Assembly: GCA_016282915.1 (NCBI GenBank)
Contig: JAEELW010000159.1
Location: 1-64,000 of the forward strand
DNA: 64,000 nt
Reading direction: 5' to 3'
From: Lachnospiraceae bacterium
Lineage (GTDB): Bacteria; Bacillota; Clostridia; Lachnospirales; Lachnospiraceae
Part shown: positions 1 to 11,928 of the stretch, piece after piece
Numbering within the stretch: the first letter of the stretch is position 1
How the letters are laid out: every line of letters starts with the position of its first letter
Position numbers and translations under genes: made by a program
Notes under the pieces: model-generated
Told to the model about the DNA's origin: nothing
What the model saw: only the letters and a program-made list of their open reading frames with translations
Databases searched by the model: none

Positions 1-127
1 CCGACATGGCCAGTGACGGGTCGATGGTATAGTAATAGCTCCCGGGGAGCAGTCCCTCGGTCACCGTCACGTTCTGACCGGCTTCAAGGAGTCCCGGCCT
101 CTCCATTTTAAAATCCATACTGCGCAT
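1..127 (-). CDS. Partial CDS, N-terminus only ([42 protein letters not shown]...), product unknown
   Basis: Open minus-strand frame from ATG at 127 running off the window start. Confidence 0.45.
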   Translation of the reverse strand, partial: MRSMDFKMERPGLLEAGQNVTVTEGLLPGSYYYTIDPSLAMS

Positions 128-273
128 GACAAATACTCCGTGTTCCCTATGATGATTGCGGATCCGATGCTTACGGATCGCCCCGTGCAGCGCATTCCCG
201 CATCTGCATAACTCACGTGATTTTATATTATACTACATTTTTCCGATACTTGCAAAAAACTCTCTCTCTGTTA

Positions 274-442
274 TACTAGTATAACGATTCTTAAATACCT
301 GGGCCAAATGCTTGCCTGCTTATCCCGATAGCACGCAACTGAAAGCCTCAGCGTAGCCCGCTACGCCTGCGTTTTCAGATACGCACTCTCGGGCAGGCAT
401 ACTTCGCATTAGTCCAGATATTTTGCGATCGTTATACTAGTA
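274..442. repeat. MITE/REP-like ~169-bp imperfect palindrome with 15-bp perfect terminal inverted repeats (TACTAGTATAACGAT ... ATCGTTATACTAGTA)
   Basis: Arms 274-357 and 360-442 are near reverse complements; apex GCGTAGC-CC-GCTACGC at 351-366. Confidence 0.75.
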
Positions 443-641
443 CATCGAATATTAAGTAAGCGGCCATTCCCTTGTTCGACAGCCCGTATGCGGCTTCATC
501 GTCAGCCGCCCCGGTTCACGTTATACCGCGGAAACAGGATCGAAACGGCAGTCAATCCCGATCGCGGGTATAAAACAGGGAATCGCAGGCTTCCGGATCA
601 TATAAATCCGAATAAAAATGAAATGCGGAGGATAAGTAATT

Positions 642-2354
642 ATGAATAAAAAGTTTTTGGGAATCCTTCTGTCCGCCCTTCTACTTACGGGCTGCGGCAG
701 CGATCCCGCGGATCCCGGCACGGGAAATGCGGATAAGACCGATCCCACTCCCACAAAGGAGGAAGCACCCACACAGGCGGCAGAGTCTCCTTCTCCCACT
801 GTTCCGAAGGAAGTAAAGGAAGATACCGGGGTATTTGCGAGATATTTCGAAAACGGCGAAGTGGAAGGAAACGGCGGCTACTTTATCCGCCTCGGCCGGA
901 AAGTCTATTACCGCGAATTTGCACCCGAGGCTTTTCCCGAATTTGCCTCTTTCGCCGAGTATCTGAGCAGTGTGGACGGCAGTATCGCATCAAAGCTCTG
1001 CGTATACGATCTGGACAGCCTGAAAGACGAAGCGCTTCTTGACTGCTATGGAGAAGGTCCCATATTTGCCGGTACGGATGGCCTTTTTTTCGGTGATGTC
1101 AGAAACGACACGACCTGGCTGGTCAATCCGGACAGCGGCGATATCCAAAGCTACTGTTCCGGCTCCCCCATCGCGGTATCCGCGGACGGCCGTCAGCTGG
1201 CGGTAATGCGCTGGGATGGCAGCGATCTGACCTACGACGTTCTGGAAGGCGGTGAACTTCTTTATGCGGTCGATTTTAAGGAAAACAAGGAGCTCTACGG
1301 CTTCTGCGGCAGTGATCTCATCCTGAGACGTGAGCTCGAAGACGGCAGTCACGAGCTGCTCTCCTATGATAAGAACGGGAACAGTACCCTGCTCGGTACC
1401 ATCCCCGAACGAAGCTCCGAAACAAGCTATCCCTTCCCGGAAGTGATCCAGTTCCTTCCCGACAGCCACGGCTGCTTTATCTGCCTCGGCTACTATGAAG
1501 GCACGGGGCATTTCCTTTCGGAATGGTTTGTCGTGAGCGTCCGCCCCGGGGAAGCCGGCAGCCTGACAACGCTGCAGCAGTCCGGCGATACCGAATATCC
1601 GCCCACCATGTATATGGAAGGGGACCAGCCTGCCGTATACCAGACCTATAACAAAAGCATAGAACTCAGCAACGGGACTTACGGTGACCTGATCTGGCAT
1701 GACAGCCCCCGCGGCGTGACCGTGCTGGAAAAAGATTTCATCAGCGATCTCGATTACTTCTCCGAGGATGATCCTCTCTACTGGTCGGAAAACATCCAGA
1801 ACGCCGTCGTTCTGGACAAGACCGCCTTTGTCATCCGGGCCAGAGGCGAACACTTTGAGGAAATGGATATCGGCTGGCGGCCCGCCTATATCCCTTACTA
1901 CTATGAATACCGCGTCATCCCCTTCGGCGAAGAGATGCGGGATGACGAAGGCAATCCGGACCAGATCCGCAATCTCTGCACGCATTATATCGAACCAGCA
2001 GAGATCGATACCGAACTTCTCCGGGGACGCTGGGAAGAGACCGCCTATATCACGGAAGGCAGTCACGGTTATGTCATGGAAGATCTGAAGGAATATCTGG
2101 AATTTCATGAAGACGGCAGCATCACCCTGGAGATGAAGGACTCGGATACGAACCGGTATAAAGAATATACGCTGGAAGAATCGGTCAGCGAATACGGCGA
2201 GCGCTGCTATACCACAGAGGTCGGTTCCTGGGGCACCTATACTTTCACACTCTACCGCCGGATCGAAGACCGTCTCGAGGTATCCGTGATGTGGCATTAC
2301 AGTGACGGTACTCCCGGAAGCAGCACGCACATCTACCGGAAAATGGAGGAATAA
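642..2354 (+). CDS. Putative lipoprotein with Thr/Pro-rich linker, function unknown
   Basis: Lipobox LLLTGCGS, linker DPTPTKEEAPTQAAESPSPT; followed by terminator. Confidence 0.75.
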   Translation: MNKKFLGILLSALLLTGCGSDPADPGTGNADKTDPTPTKEEAPTQAAESPSPTVPKEVKEDTGVFARYFENGEVEGNGGYFIRLGRKVYYREFAPEAFPEFASFAEYLSSVDGSIASKLCVYDLDSLKDEALLDCYGEGPIFAGTDGLFFGDVRNDTTWLVNPDSGDIQSYCSGSPIAVSADGRQLAVMRWDGSDLTYDVLEGGELLYAVDFKENKELYGFCGSDLILRRELEDGSHELLSYDKNGNSTLLGTIPERSSETSYPFPEVIQFLPDSHGCFICLGYYEGTGHFLSEWFVVSVRPGEAGSLTTLQQSGDTEYPPTMYMEGDQPAVYQTYNKSIELSNGTYGDLIWHDSPRGVTVLEKDFISDLDYFSEDDPLYWSENIQNAVVLDKTAFVIRARGEHFEEMDIGWRPAYIPYYYEYRVIPFGEEMRDDEGNPDQIRNLCTHYIEPAEIDTELLRGRWEETAYITEGSHGYVMEDLKEYLEFHEDGSITLEMKDSDTNRYKEYTLEESVSEYGERCYTTEVGSWGTYTFTLYRRIEDRLEVSVMWHYSDGTPGSSTHIYRKMEE

Positions 2355-2382
2355 GAAAAAATCTCTGTCCGTTAAAAAAGGG

Positions 2383-2413
2383 CTGCCCCGCAAAATGCGG
2401 GGCAGTTTTTTTT
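2383..2413 (+). terminator. Intrinsic terminator CTGCCCCGCAAAATGCGGGGCAG + T-run
   Basis: 9-bp GC-rich stem followed by T8 immediately after the lipoprotein ORF. Confidence 0.85.
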
Positions 2414-2449
2414 GACCACGGAAAATCACGGAGACGGCCCCGGCGGTCT

Positions 2450-4069
2450 TTATTTTTTCCTGTATCTTCTCCCTATGATCGGAAGGCTCGCCAGCTCTTC
2501 ACGGCTTAAGGTACGCAGCGCCGAGAGCATCACCACGTAGATCAGCAGCGCCCAGATCAGGGCAACCAGAAACGATCCCGTCATTCCAAAATGCGGCTTC
2601 AGAAACTGGTAAACGCTGAGACAGACGATCCCCATGACCCCGGCTGCCATGAGCGGTTTGATAAAGCTGTCCATGATACGGAAACGGTAGGAAAGTATCC
2701 TGTGAACGCTCCTGCAGTTTAAGATACATACGAGCAGCGGGAAGGTCACGTTTCCGATGACGAGTCCGTAGACACCCAGATCGGTAAAATACACCAGCCC
2801 CGCCACCAGCAACACATGGAAAAAGAGCGAGATCCCGGAATGGATCACCGGCAGGCGCATATTGTCACAGCCCTGCAGGATCGAGGTGCTCAGTGTGGAA
2901 AGCGCATAAAAGACCACTGCGGCAGATCCGCTGCGCAGGAGCCATACCGCCTCATCCATATATTCATCCAGTCTCGGGAAAAGCACGCCCATGATGGGTT
3001 CGGCCAGAACGGCCAGCCCCACTGCCGAAGGGATGGCGACCAGCATGTTCACCTTCAGCACGGTATCGATCTTTTTCTTTACCTGAGGATATTCCTTCCT
3101 CGTAAAAGACGCTACGATGCTGGGCAGCGTTGCGCTGGCCATGGCGGTAGCGATAGCTGCAGGCAGATTGATCATCTGGTTGTACTGGGTATTGAAAACA
3201 CCTTGCAGATCCGTGACCGCGCTCTCTTCCGCTCCCTTTGCCGCCATCAGATTGCCGAAGAGCAGATCATCCAGGGTATAGCCGAGCTGGTAGATGCTCT
3301 GGCTGATGATGACGGGAAGTATCGTCAGCACAATGGCCTTCATCAGAATGCGGTGTTCCTCAAGCACCCTGTCATCTTCCTTCGGCTGCAGATACATCGG
3401 ACGTTTCCAGCTCCGCAGGATCGCAAAAAGAAGCAGAAAGAGTATCAGCGCCGTAAGGGCGCCGGCCAGCGTTCCCATGGTCCCGCCCATGGCGCCGTAG
3501 GGACCTTTTTCCTCCCCCCGGCGCAGTGCAAGCTGAACAAAATAGGAACTTGCCGCTACGCTGACCACAGCGTTCACGATCTGCTCGATCACCTGCGAGA
3601 CCGCCGTAGGCACCATATTGCGCTGTCCCTGGAAATAGCCGCGGCAGGTACCCAGAAGGGCCACGACAAAGACCGTCGGCGCCAGAACCCTGAGGGGCTG
3701 TTCCAGTCCCGCTTTCTTATACAGACCGGCAAAGGCTCCCGCTCCGAACCAGAGTACCAATGCCGCACAAAGACCGCTGATAAAAGCAAAAAGCAGCGCA
3801 TCATGAAACAGCCGCTTTGCATTCTTCACTTCTCCCTTTGCCAGCCGCGCGCTCATAAGCTTTGAGACTGCCAGGGGCATACTGTAGGAAGACAGGGTGA
3901 GCGCGATGTTATAGATCCCGAAGGCCACGGAATAAAGCCCGTTTCCCGTATTCCCCATGATATTGGCCATGGGGATACGGTAAATAAAGCCGATCAGCTT
4001 GCTGACCAGCCCTGCCATCGCCAGTATTCCTCCCTGTACCACCAGGGATTTACGAAGCTTTTCCGACAT
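2450..4069 (-). CDS. Polysaccharide biosynthesis / MurJ-SpoVB-type MOP-superfamily flippase
   Basis: 539 aa polytopic; N-terminus LVVQGGILAMAGLVSKLIGFIYRIPMANIMGNTGNGLYSVAFGIYNIALTLSSYSMPLAVSKLMS typical of the family. Confidence 0.88.
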   Translation of the reverse strand: MSEKLRKSLVVQGGILAMAGLVSKLIGFIYRIPMANIMGNTGNGLYSVAFGIYNIALTLSSYSMPLAVSKLMSARLAKGEVKNAKRLFHDALLFAFISGLCAALVLWFGAGAFAGLYKKAGLEQPLRVLAPTVFVVALLGTCRGYFQGQRNMVPTAVSQVIEQIVNAVVSVAASSYFVQLALRRGEEKGPYGAMGGTMGTLAGALTALILFLLLFAILRSWKRPMYLQPKEDDRVLEEHRILMKAIVLTILPVIISQSIYQLGYTLDDLLFGNLMAAKGAEESAVTDLQGVFNTQYNQMINLPAAIATAMASATLPSIVASFTRKEYPQVKKKIDTVLKVNMLVAIPSAVGLAVLAEPIMGVLFPRLDEYMDEAVWLLRSGSAAVVFYALSTLSTSILQGCDNMRLPVIHSGISLFFHVLLVAGLVYFTDLGVYGLVIGNVTFPLLVCILNCRSVHRILSYRFRIMDSFIKPLMAAGVMGIVCLSVYQFLKPHFGMTGSFLVALIWALLIYVVMLSALRTLSREELASLPIIGRRYRKK

Positions 4070-4328
4070 CTTTCCTCACATGTACCGTTCGCAGCGGAGC
4101 TTACCGCAGCCTGCGTCCCGTTCTGTCCCGGCCACGCCATCCGCTGCGTGGCTTTCGGCCGGTATCTTTCCCGGAGAATACCGTTTCCCCGCTGACCGGC
4201 TTTCCTCTCCGCATTCTGCGTCCGCTCACGGAAACGGGGCCGGTTATCACCCCAGCCCCGTTTTATCGCTTTTTCTTAATTTGCCATAAGCAATTCATTA
4301 ACTGCCTGAAGCAAAGCATAAGTCCCGG

Positions 4329-4541
4329 TCAGGCCAGAGCCTTCTCCTTGTACTGCCGGCATTCTTCAGGCGTACCGATCTCGCGGTATTCCGCCAGTTC
4401 CTGTAAAAGGGAAACCAGGAAATCCACATCCTTCTGACGCATCACGGAACTGGCACTCTGCACCACTCCGGCACCTTCATCCGCAATGGAAAGGGAATCC
4501 ATCAATATCCTGAGTTCTTCATTTGTGTTATCTTCAGCCAT
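4329..4541 (-). CDS. Small conserved-type acidic protein, unknown function (MAEDNTNEELRILMDSLSIADEG...)
   Basis: Short ORF with internal Met at 4541 as likely start. Confidence 0.5.
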   Translation of the reverse strand: MAEDNTNEELRILMDSLSIADEGAGVVQSASSVMRQKDVDFLVSLLQELAEYREIGTPEECRQYKEKALA

Positions 4542-4637
4542 AGCGTCCACCTCCCGTCGCACATGCAAAACTTTCGGATATTATAACATTTGCAGAGCCT
4601 TCTTGTCCAGCAAATATAAGAAACATGGAAAAAAACG

Positions 4638-4929
4638 TTACTGTTCAGTCCTTAGCCGGATACTGATCTTCTGCATGCAGATATAGTCCGTGGCGCTCGA
4701 TTCCGTCGCTAAGCCACTCTGTGAAACTGCCTCTGCATAATTTAAACCGTACGAAACCGGGGGACATTCGGCATCCATGCCTCAGGTCCCCCTTGCTCAG
4801 CCATGCCGGCTTCGCATTCCTGATATTTATGCAGTTTCGAGAGTGGCTAAGCTCCTCCATAGGCGGCCACGTCCTATATCATGCCTGCAGTGATCTTTAT
4901 CCACAACCGGCTAAGGTCTGAACAATAAC
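4638..4929. repeat. ~290-bp imperfect palindrome (TIRs TTACTGTTCAGTCCTTAGCCGG / CCGGCTAAGGTCTGAACAATAA)
   Basis: Left arm and reverse complement of right arm align over most of their length; central GGGGGAC...GTCCCCC hairpin at 4759-4792. Confidence 0.75.
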
Positions 4930-5016
4930 TAAAAAAAGTGTTAGCGTTCCGTGTCCCGCCAGCCTCGGAACGTAACGTGCTTGCCGCCGTTTTGTGACTA
5001 TGCTATAGTTAATGCT

Positions 5017-6804
5017 ATGGAGAAAAACGTTGAAAAAATCGACAGACGAAGCCGTGGGATCATCGTGATAACGCTCGTAAAAGCCTTCCTTGCCTGCTGG
5101 GCGCTGGTGCTCCTCGCGGGCTGGCGGGTGCGGGATCCCCTGAGTATCTTTTCCTTTGCGGCTCTGCTTGCCCTCTTCCTTCATGAAGCAAAAATCGAAA
5201 AGAAGGCGGCGAAGACTCCTTACCTGCTCACGGCTGCTCTTTTCAGCCTGGCCACAGTTCTCGTAAAATATGCTTCTGTGGTCTCTGCTTTTGAAAACAG
5301 CCTCTTCCGTCTGGCCTGTATCCTGATCCTGGCCGCCGGTTTGTTTCTCTTTTATGCAGCTTTGCTGCACAGCGCCTATGAAGCCCTTGCCTGCGCGGAT
5401 CTTCCGAAGCTCCTCTGCAGGGAAGCCGGGAAAAGCTTTCCGGAGCGCCATATCCTGCTCTTTTCTTTCCTGCTCCTCTTCGTTCTGTATCTGCCCTGGT
5501 TCCTGTACAGTTATCCCGGGATCTTTGATCCCGATCCGATCAACCAGATCGAGCAGATCCTCGGGCTGGACCTGCCTTCGGATCACCACCCCTATGTACA
5601 TACCCTGCTGATCTCGCTCTTTTATCATATCGGACATATCTTCAGCTCCGATATCAATTTCTGCATAGGGCTCTATACCTTTTTCCAGCTGTGCTTCTTT
5701 GCCTTCTCGTCGGCTGCGGTCGTATATACGCTGCATCGTTATCTGAAGCTGCGTTTCGGCCTCTGCATGGCAGTGCTCGCCTTTTACGCCCTGCCCTTCA
5801 TGGCCGTTCTCTCGATCCAGGTCTGTAAGGATACGCCCTTCGCCTCGGCACTGATGCTCTTTGTCTGCATCCTGACAGCCATGGTCACGGAGCAGAGGAT
5901 CTCACTTCCGGCCGCCGCAGGCTTCATCCTTTCCGGCATCGGCATGTGCACACTGCGTACCAACGGCTTTTACGCCTTTCTGCTCTTTATGCCCTTCTTT
6001 CTCTTTCTTTTCAGGAGGGATTGGAAAAAAACACTGCCCCTGCCCGTGCTGACCGTACTCGTCGTTCTGCTGCTCAAAGGACCTGTTTTCAATGCCCTGG
6101 GCGTGCAGAAAGGCGATCTTGTCGAATCCCTGCATGTTCCGATGCAGCAGGTCGCCTGCGTGGTGGCCCGGGGACGTGCGATCGATGAGGAAGACAGAGT
6201 CCTGATCGGAGAGCTCTGTGATTATGATCAGATCCCGGACCGCTATGTTTCCTGGCTGGCCGACAGTATCAAGGAACTGATCCGCGGCTGTAATCCGAAG
6301 ATCCTGGAAGAACGAAAAGGTGACTTTTTCCGTCTGTGGCTGAAACTGGGCCTGCGCTATCCGAAAGACTATATCGACGCCTGGACAGGCCTGACCGAAA
6401 CCCTGATCTGGCCGGACGGCGAATATGAGGTGGCCGTCATCGAAGGTGTCTTTCCCAACGGACTGGGGCTGGAATCCCATCCGCTGATCGGAGGAAAATT
6501 CCTTACCAAGGCCCGTGAGCTGCTGCTCAAACTCGGCAGTTTCGTGCCCCTCTACGGCTTTTTCTTCAGCATGGGAAGCTACGCCTGCATCATGCTCTTT
6601 TTTGCCGGCTATCGCCTTCAGTTGAAAACACAGCGGCGCCGGCTGCTGATCCTCATGCCGGCCTTCTGCCTGATCTTCACGCTCTTTCTGGCCATCCCTG
6701 TCGGAAAATACTTCCGCTATGCCTGGTCTTATGCGGTACTCCTTCCCTTCGTGTTCATCACTCTCATCCCCGGGAAGGAAGATAAAAAGGAGGAAAACGC
6801 ATGA
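5017..6804 (+). CDS. Large polytopic membrane protein (DUF6020-like)
   Basis: Start at MEKNVEKIDRRSRG; multiple hydrophobic segments; stop overlaps the next gene by 4 nt. Confidence 0.7.
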   Translation: MEKNVEKIDRRSRGIIVITLVKAFLACWALVLLAGWRVRDPLSIFSFAALLALFLHEAKIEKKAAKTPYLLTAALFSLATVLVKYASVVSAFENSLFRLACILILAAGLFLFYAALLHSAYEALACADLPKLLCREAGKSFPERHILLFSFLLLFVLYLPWFLYSYPGIFDPDPINQIEQILGLDLPSDHHPYVHTLLISLFYHIGHIFSSDINFCIGLYTFFQLCFFAFSSAAVVYTLHRYLKLRFGLCMAVLAFYALPFMAVLSIQVCKDTPFASALMLFVCILTAMVTEQRISLPAAAGFILSGIGMCTLRTNGFYAFLLFMPFFLFLFRRDWKKTLPLPVLTVLVVLLLKGPVFNALGVQKGDLVESLHVPMQQVACVVARGRAIDEEDRVLIGELCDYDQIPDRYVSWLADSIKELIRGCNPKILEERKGDFFRLWLKLGLRYPKDYIDAWTGLTETLIWPDGEYEVAVIEGVFPNGLGLESHPLIGGKFLTKARELLLKLGSFVPLYGFFFSMGSYACIMLFFAGYRLQLKTQRRRLLILMPAFCLIFTLFLAIPVGKYFRYAWSYAVLLPFVFITLIPGKEDKKEENA

Positions 6805-9113
6805 ACGCCTTAAACTATGTCTACTCCCACGCCCCCATCCCCGGCGGCGGCTATGTAAGCGGCTTTGCTTTTGATCCCGGAGATCCGGAGCTCCTGTACT
6901 GCCGCACGGATATCGGCGGGACCTACCGTTTCTCCCGTACGGACCGGCGCTGGTACAGTCTGAACGAACATGTGGGGATGGAGGACTTAAGTGAGACCTT
7001 CCCCATCGCCCTCGATGCCTCCGAAGGCGTGCTTTATATCGCCTGCGGCGACGGCCGGAGTGCCCCCTGGAACGCGGGTCCGGATTATGAAGCAGCCCCC
7101 TGCGGGCGTCTCTGCATCTCGGAAGACGGCGGGAAGAGTTTCCGCTATGAGGAGATGCCCTGTTATATCCACGGGAACCTGAGCGGACGCGGGACGGGAA
7201 AACGCCTCGTCCGTGCCGCCTCCGGCCGCTTATATTTTGCTTCCCAGCGGGACGGCCTGCTGATCCGCGAAACGGACGGCAGCTGGAAAAAACGCGAGAT
7301 CTGCGGGGAACGTTTTCTTACTTTTGTCTGGCTTTCGCCGGATGAAAAAGTGATCGTAGCCGGCACGGCCGGTATTTCCCTCCGCAAGGGAGAACGGCGC
7401 AGCCACAGCCTCTATTACTCCACGGACGGCGGAAAATCTTTTGCGCCTCTGGCTGAGCCTTCCGACCCATCAGACGGACGCTTTGCCGGATATGCTGCGC
7501 ACCGCTGTGCTTCCGACGATCGCTACCTTTATGTAAGCATAAACTGCAACGCGTCCTTTGCCTATGCCGGCTGGATGGCCTATTCCTGCGACGGCGGCGG
7601 GCTGAGGGACGGACGGGTGATCCGCTACGCCCTTTCGGAGGACGGACATATCCAGGATCCCGCTTCTTTTGAAGACATCACGCCGGAATACAAAGGAAAA
7701 GAGATCCCCTTCGGTTTCGGCGGCATCAGCTGCTCTCCGGACCGTCCCGGCTTTCTGCTGAGCGCAAGTATCTGCGACTATTCCGGTGATACGCTCTGGG
7801 TCTCTTATGACTACGGAAACAGCTGGCAGCGCGCGCTGCACGACCTCGATACCGGCCGCCTGAATATACACACTTCCTATCTGAAAGCGGAAAACCACGG
7901 CGGCCACTCCCCGCTTCACTGGATGAGTGCAGCGGAACTGAACCCGCATGATGCGGATGAACTGTGGATCAACAGCGGTACCGGCGTCTTTCTCGGGACG
8001 GATATGACAAAGGATACACGCAGCTTTTCCGACTGCTGCGAGGGGATCGAGGAGACCGTTCATCTGAATCTCTACAGCCCTCCCGCCGGAGATGTGCTGC
8101 TGATCGATATCCTGGGTGATCTGGGCGGCTTTGCCTTCCGCGATCTGACGAAGCCCTGCGACAATTCCTTTGCGGACGAAAACAATAACCGCTATATCAC
8201 CTGCCTGAACGCGGATTATCCGGATGCCGATCCTTCCCTGATCGTGGTCACGGCCCGCGGCAACTGGACAGGGCTTACGAAAGGCGGCATGATCCTTTCC
8301 CGCGACAACGCAGGAAGCTGGGAACGTCTGCCGCTGCCTTACGGTTTTTCGGAAGAACTGGACCGTCTATGCGCCGGCATTGAAAAGCCGAATGTCAATC
8401 CCGGCTGGGCCGCCATCAGCGCAGACGGAAAAACCCTTATCTTCACAGTGGTCGACGGTCTGAAGCTCTGGCGCCGCAACTGCGTGCGCTACATGATCTC
8501 CGACAGGCAGTACAGCGCCGTCCGTCTTCCGGAGGATAACGCCGAAGCTCCCGCCGCCATGAAGGTATACGCCGACCGTACGGATCCGCGGTATTTTTAC
8601 GGTTTCGGCGAAAACAGCCGGCTCTATGTTTCGGACGACGGCGGACAGAGCTTCCGCGAACTGCCTTCGCCGCTTCCCGCAGGCATCGATTTTTCCATGG
8701 TCGACTGTGCCGATAAGACCGAGGTACGCGGGGATTCGGGCTTTTTCGGGCGCTTTTATCTGGCGCTTGAAAAACACGGCCTCTGGCTTCTGGAATATGA
8801 TAGGGACAGCGATGCCTTTTCTGCCCGCCGCTTAAGCGCCGAAGGCGATACCGTCTTCCGCTGCGGCCTGGGCATATTAAAAGCTCCCTATATCGGGAGC
8901 CCCAAAATGATCTATATCTGTGCGATCCTGGGCGGACATTACGGTTTCTACCGTTCCGCGGATGAAGGAAAAAGCTGGCAGCTTCTGAATGATGAAAAGC
9001 AGCGTTTCGGCGAGGTCAACAGCATCGAAGGCGACAGCCGCGTCTTCGGCCGCTTCTTCATCGCAAGCGGAAGCTTCGGCGTGCTTTACGGCGAGGAACA
9101 GCGCGGAGACTGA
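6801..9113 (+). CDS. BNR-repeat / GH74-like glycoside hydrolase, no signal peptide visible
   Basis: VYSHAPIPGGGYVSGFAFDPGDPELLYCRTDIGGTYRF resembles the GH74 N-terminus; repeated S.DGG.SF Asp-box motifs. Confidence 0.75.
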   Translation: MNALNYVYSHAPIPGGGYVSGFAFDPGDPELLYCRTDIGGTYRFSRTDRRWYSLNEHVGMEDLSETFPIALDASEGVLYIACGDGRSAPWNAGPDYEAAPCGRLCISEDGGKSFRYEEMPCYIHGNLSGRGTGKRLVRAASGRLYFASQRDGLLIRETDGSWKKREICGERFLTFVWLSPDEKVIVAGTAGISLRKGERRSHSLYYSTDGGKSFAPLAEPSDPSDGRFAGYAAHRCASDDRYLYVSINCNASFAYAGWMAYSCDGGGLRDGRVIRYALSEDGHIQDPASFEDITPEYKGKEIPFGFGGISCSPDRPGFLLSASICDYSGDTLWVSYDYGNSWQRALHDLDTGRLNIHTSYLKAENHGGHSPLHWMSAAELNPHDADELWINSGTGVFLGTDMTKDTRSFSDCCEGIEETVHLNLYSPPAGDVLLIDILGDLGGFAFRDLTKPCDNSFADENNNRYITCLNADYPDADPSLIVVTARGNWTGLTKGGMILSRDNAGSWERLPLPYGFSEELDRLCAGIEKPNVNPGWAAISADGKTLIFTVVDGLKLWRRNCVRYMISDRQYSAVRLPEDNAEAPAAMKVYADRTDPRYFYGFGENSRLYVSDDGGQSFRELPSPLPAGIDFSMVDCADKTEVRGDSGFFGRFYLALEKHGLWLLEYDRDSDAFSARRLSAEGDTVFRCGLGILKAPYIGSPKMIYICAILGGHYGFYRSADEGKSWQLLNDEKQRFGEVNSIEGDSRVFGRFFIASGSFGVLYGEEQRGD

Positions 9114-9116
9114 AGC

Positions 9117-10933
<1,817 letters not shown>

Positions 10934-10986
10934 TCAGCGCATCCCTTTTATTCCGTACGGCAGCTTTATCCCTGCCCGTATACGCT

Positions 10987-11928
10987 TCAGCGTTCCGCCT
11001 CCTCCGAAGCGTTTTCTTTTTTCTTTCTTTTCTTTCTCTGTGCCCTGGCTCCGGCCGAGACCTCCGTGATCTCCTGCGTGATGCCGGCCTGCCGCACACG
11101 GTTGTATTCGATCTTCAGTTCACCGAGCAGTTCTTCCGCATTTTTATTCGCATTGCTCATGGCGTTCATGCGCGCGCTCTGCTCCGCGCAGAAGGAATCC
11201 ACCATGGCGCCGTATACAAAGCCCGCCACATAGGAGGGGATCATGCGCTCCAGAACCACCTTCGGCGAGGGTTCAAAACGATAGCTCCGGTCGGAAAAAT
11301 CCCTTATCCCCTTTTTCTCGAGAAAATCCCTTCTGGAAAAAGGCAAAAGCCGCACTTTCCGTACTGTGTTCTCCCTGTCGTTTTCCATGTTGGAATAGAT
11401 CACGCGGATCTCGTCCACATTGCCGCTGTCATATTCCTCCAGAAGCTTTGCCGCGATCTCCCTGGCCCTGGGAAAGGTCGGATCCTGGGCCGTATAATAA
11501 AAGGCTTCGACCATGGGTCTTTTGTGCTTTTTGAAATACCGGCGTCCGTAATCCCCGATCACGTAAAGCCGCGAGATCTTCCGCCGTTTCAGCTCCGCCT
11601 CTGCCAGTTTGATCACATTGGAATTGTAGGCACCTGCCAGTCCCCGGTCCGCCGTGATCACCAGATAGGCGTAGACCTTTTCCTCTGCGGGCTTTGCCTT
11701 CCCGTTTTCATCCTCCGGCGGATAAAAATATACGGAATCGATATCCGAACTGCTCTGGAAGATCCTTTTGATCTCGTATTCGGTGCTTTCAAAATAGGGC
11801 CGTGTTTTTTCCAGCCCTTCTTTTGCCCTGCGCATCTTTGCGGAAGAGATCAGATACATGGCGTTTGTGATCTTCCGCGTATTCTGCACACTTCCGATTC
11901 GGTTTTTCAGCTCCTTGATGTTTGCCAC
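10987..11928 (-). CDS. atpG: F1 ATP synthase gamma subunit with charged C-terminal extension
   Basis: [33 protein letters not shown]-terminal [35 protein letters not shown]. Confidence 0.95.
   Translation of the reverse strand: MANIKELKNRIGSVQNTRKITNAMYLISSAKMRRAKEGLEKTRPYFESTEYEIKRIFQSSSDIDSVYFYPPEDENGKAKPAEEKVYAYLVITADRGLAGAYNSNVIKLAEAELKRRKISRLYVIGDYGRRYFKKHKRPMVEAFYYTAQDPTFPRAREIAAKLLEEYDSGNVDEIRVIYSNMENDRENTVRKVRLLPFSRRDFLEKKGIRDFSDRSYRFEPSPKVVLERMIPSYVAGFVYGAMVDSFCAEQSARMNAMSNANKNAEELLGELKIEYNRVRQAGITQEITEVSAGARAQRKKRKKKENASEEAER

Noticed and set aside
990-2429. 479-aa minus-strand ORF opposite the 642-2354 lipoprotein
   Set aside because: No recognisable motifs, overlaps a lipoprotein with lipobox and terminator on the other strand.
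4645-4921. Small ORFs 4645-4860 and 4721-4921 as genes
   Set aside because: They are opposite arms of the long palindrome and their similarity is explained by the inverted repeat.
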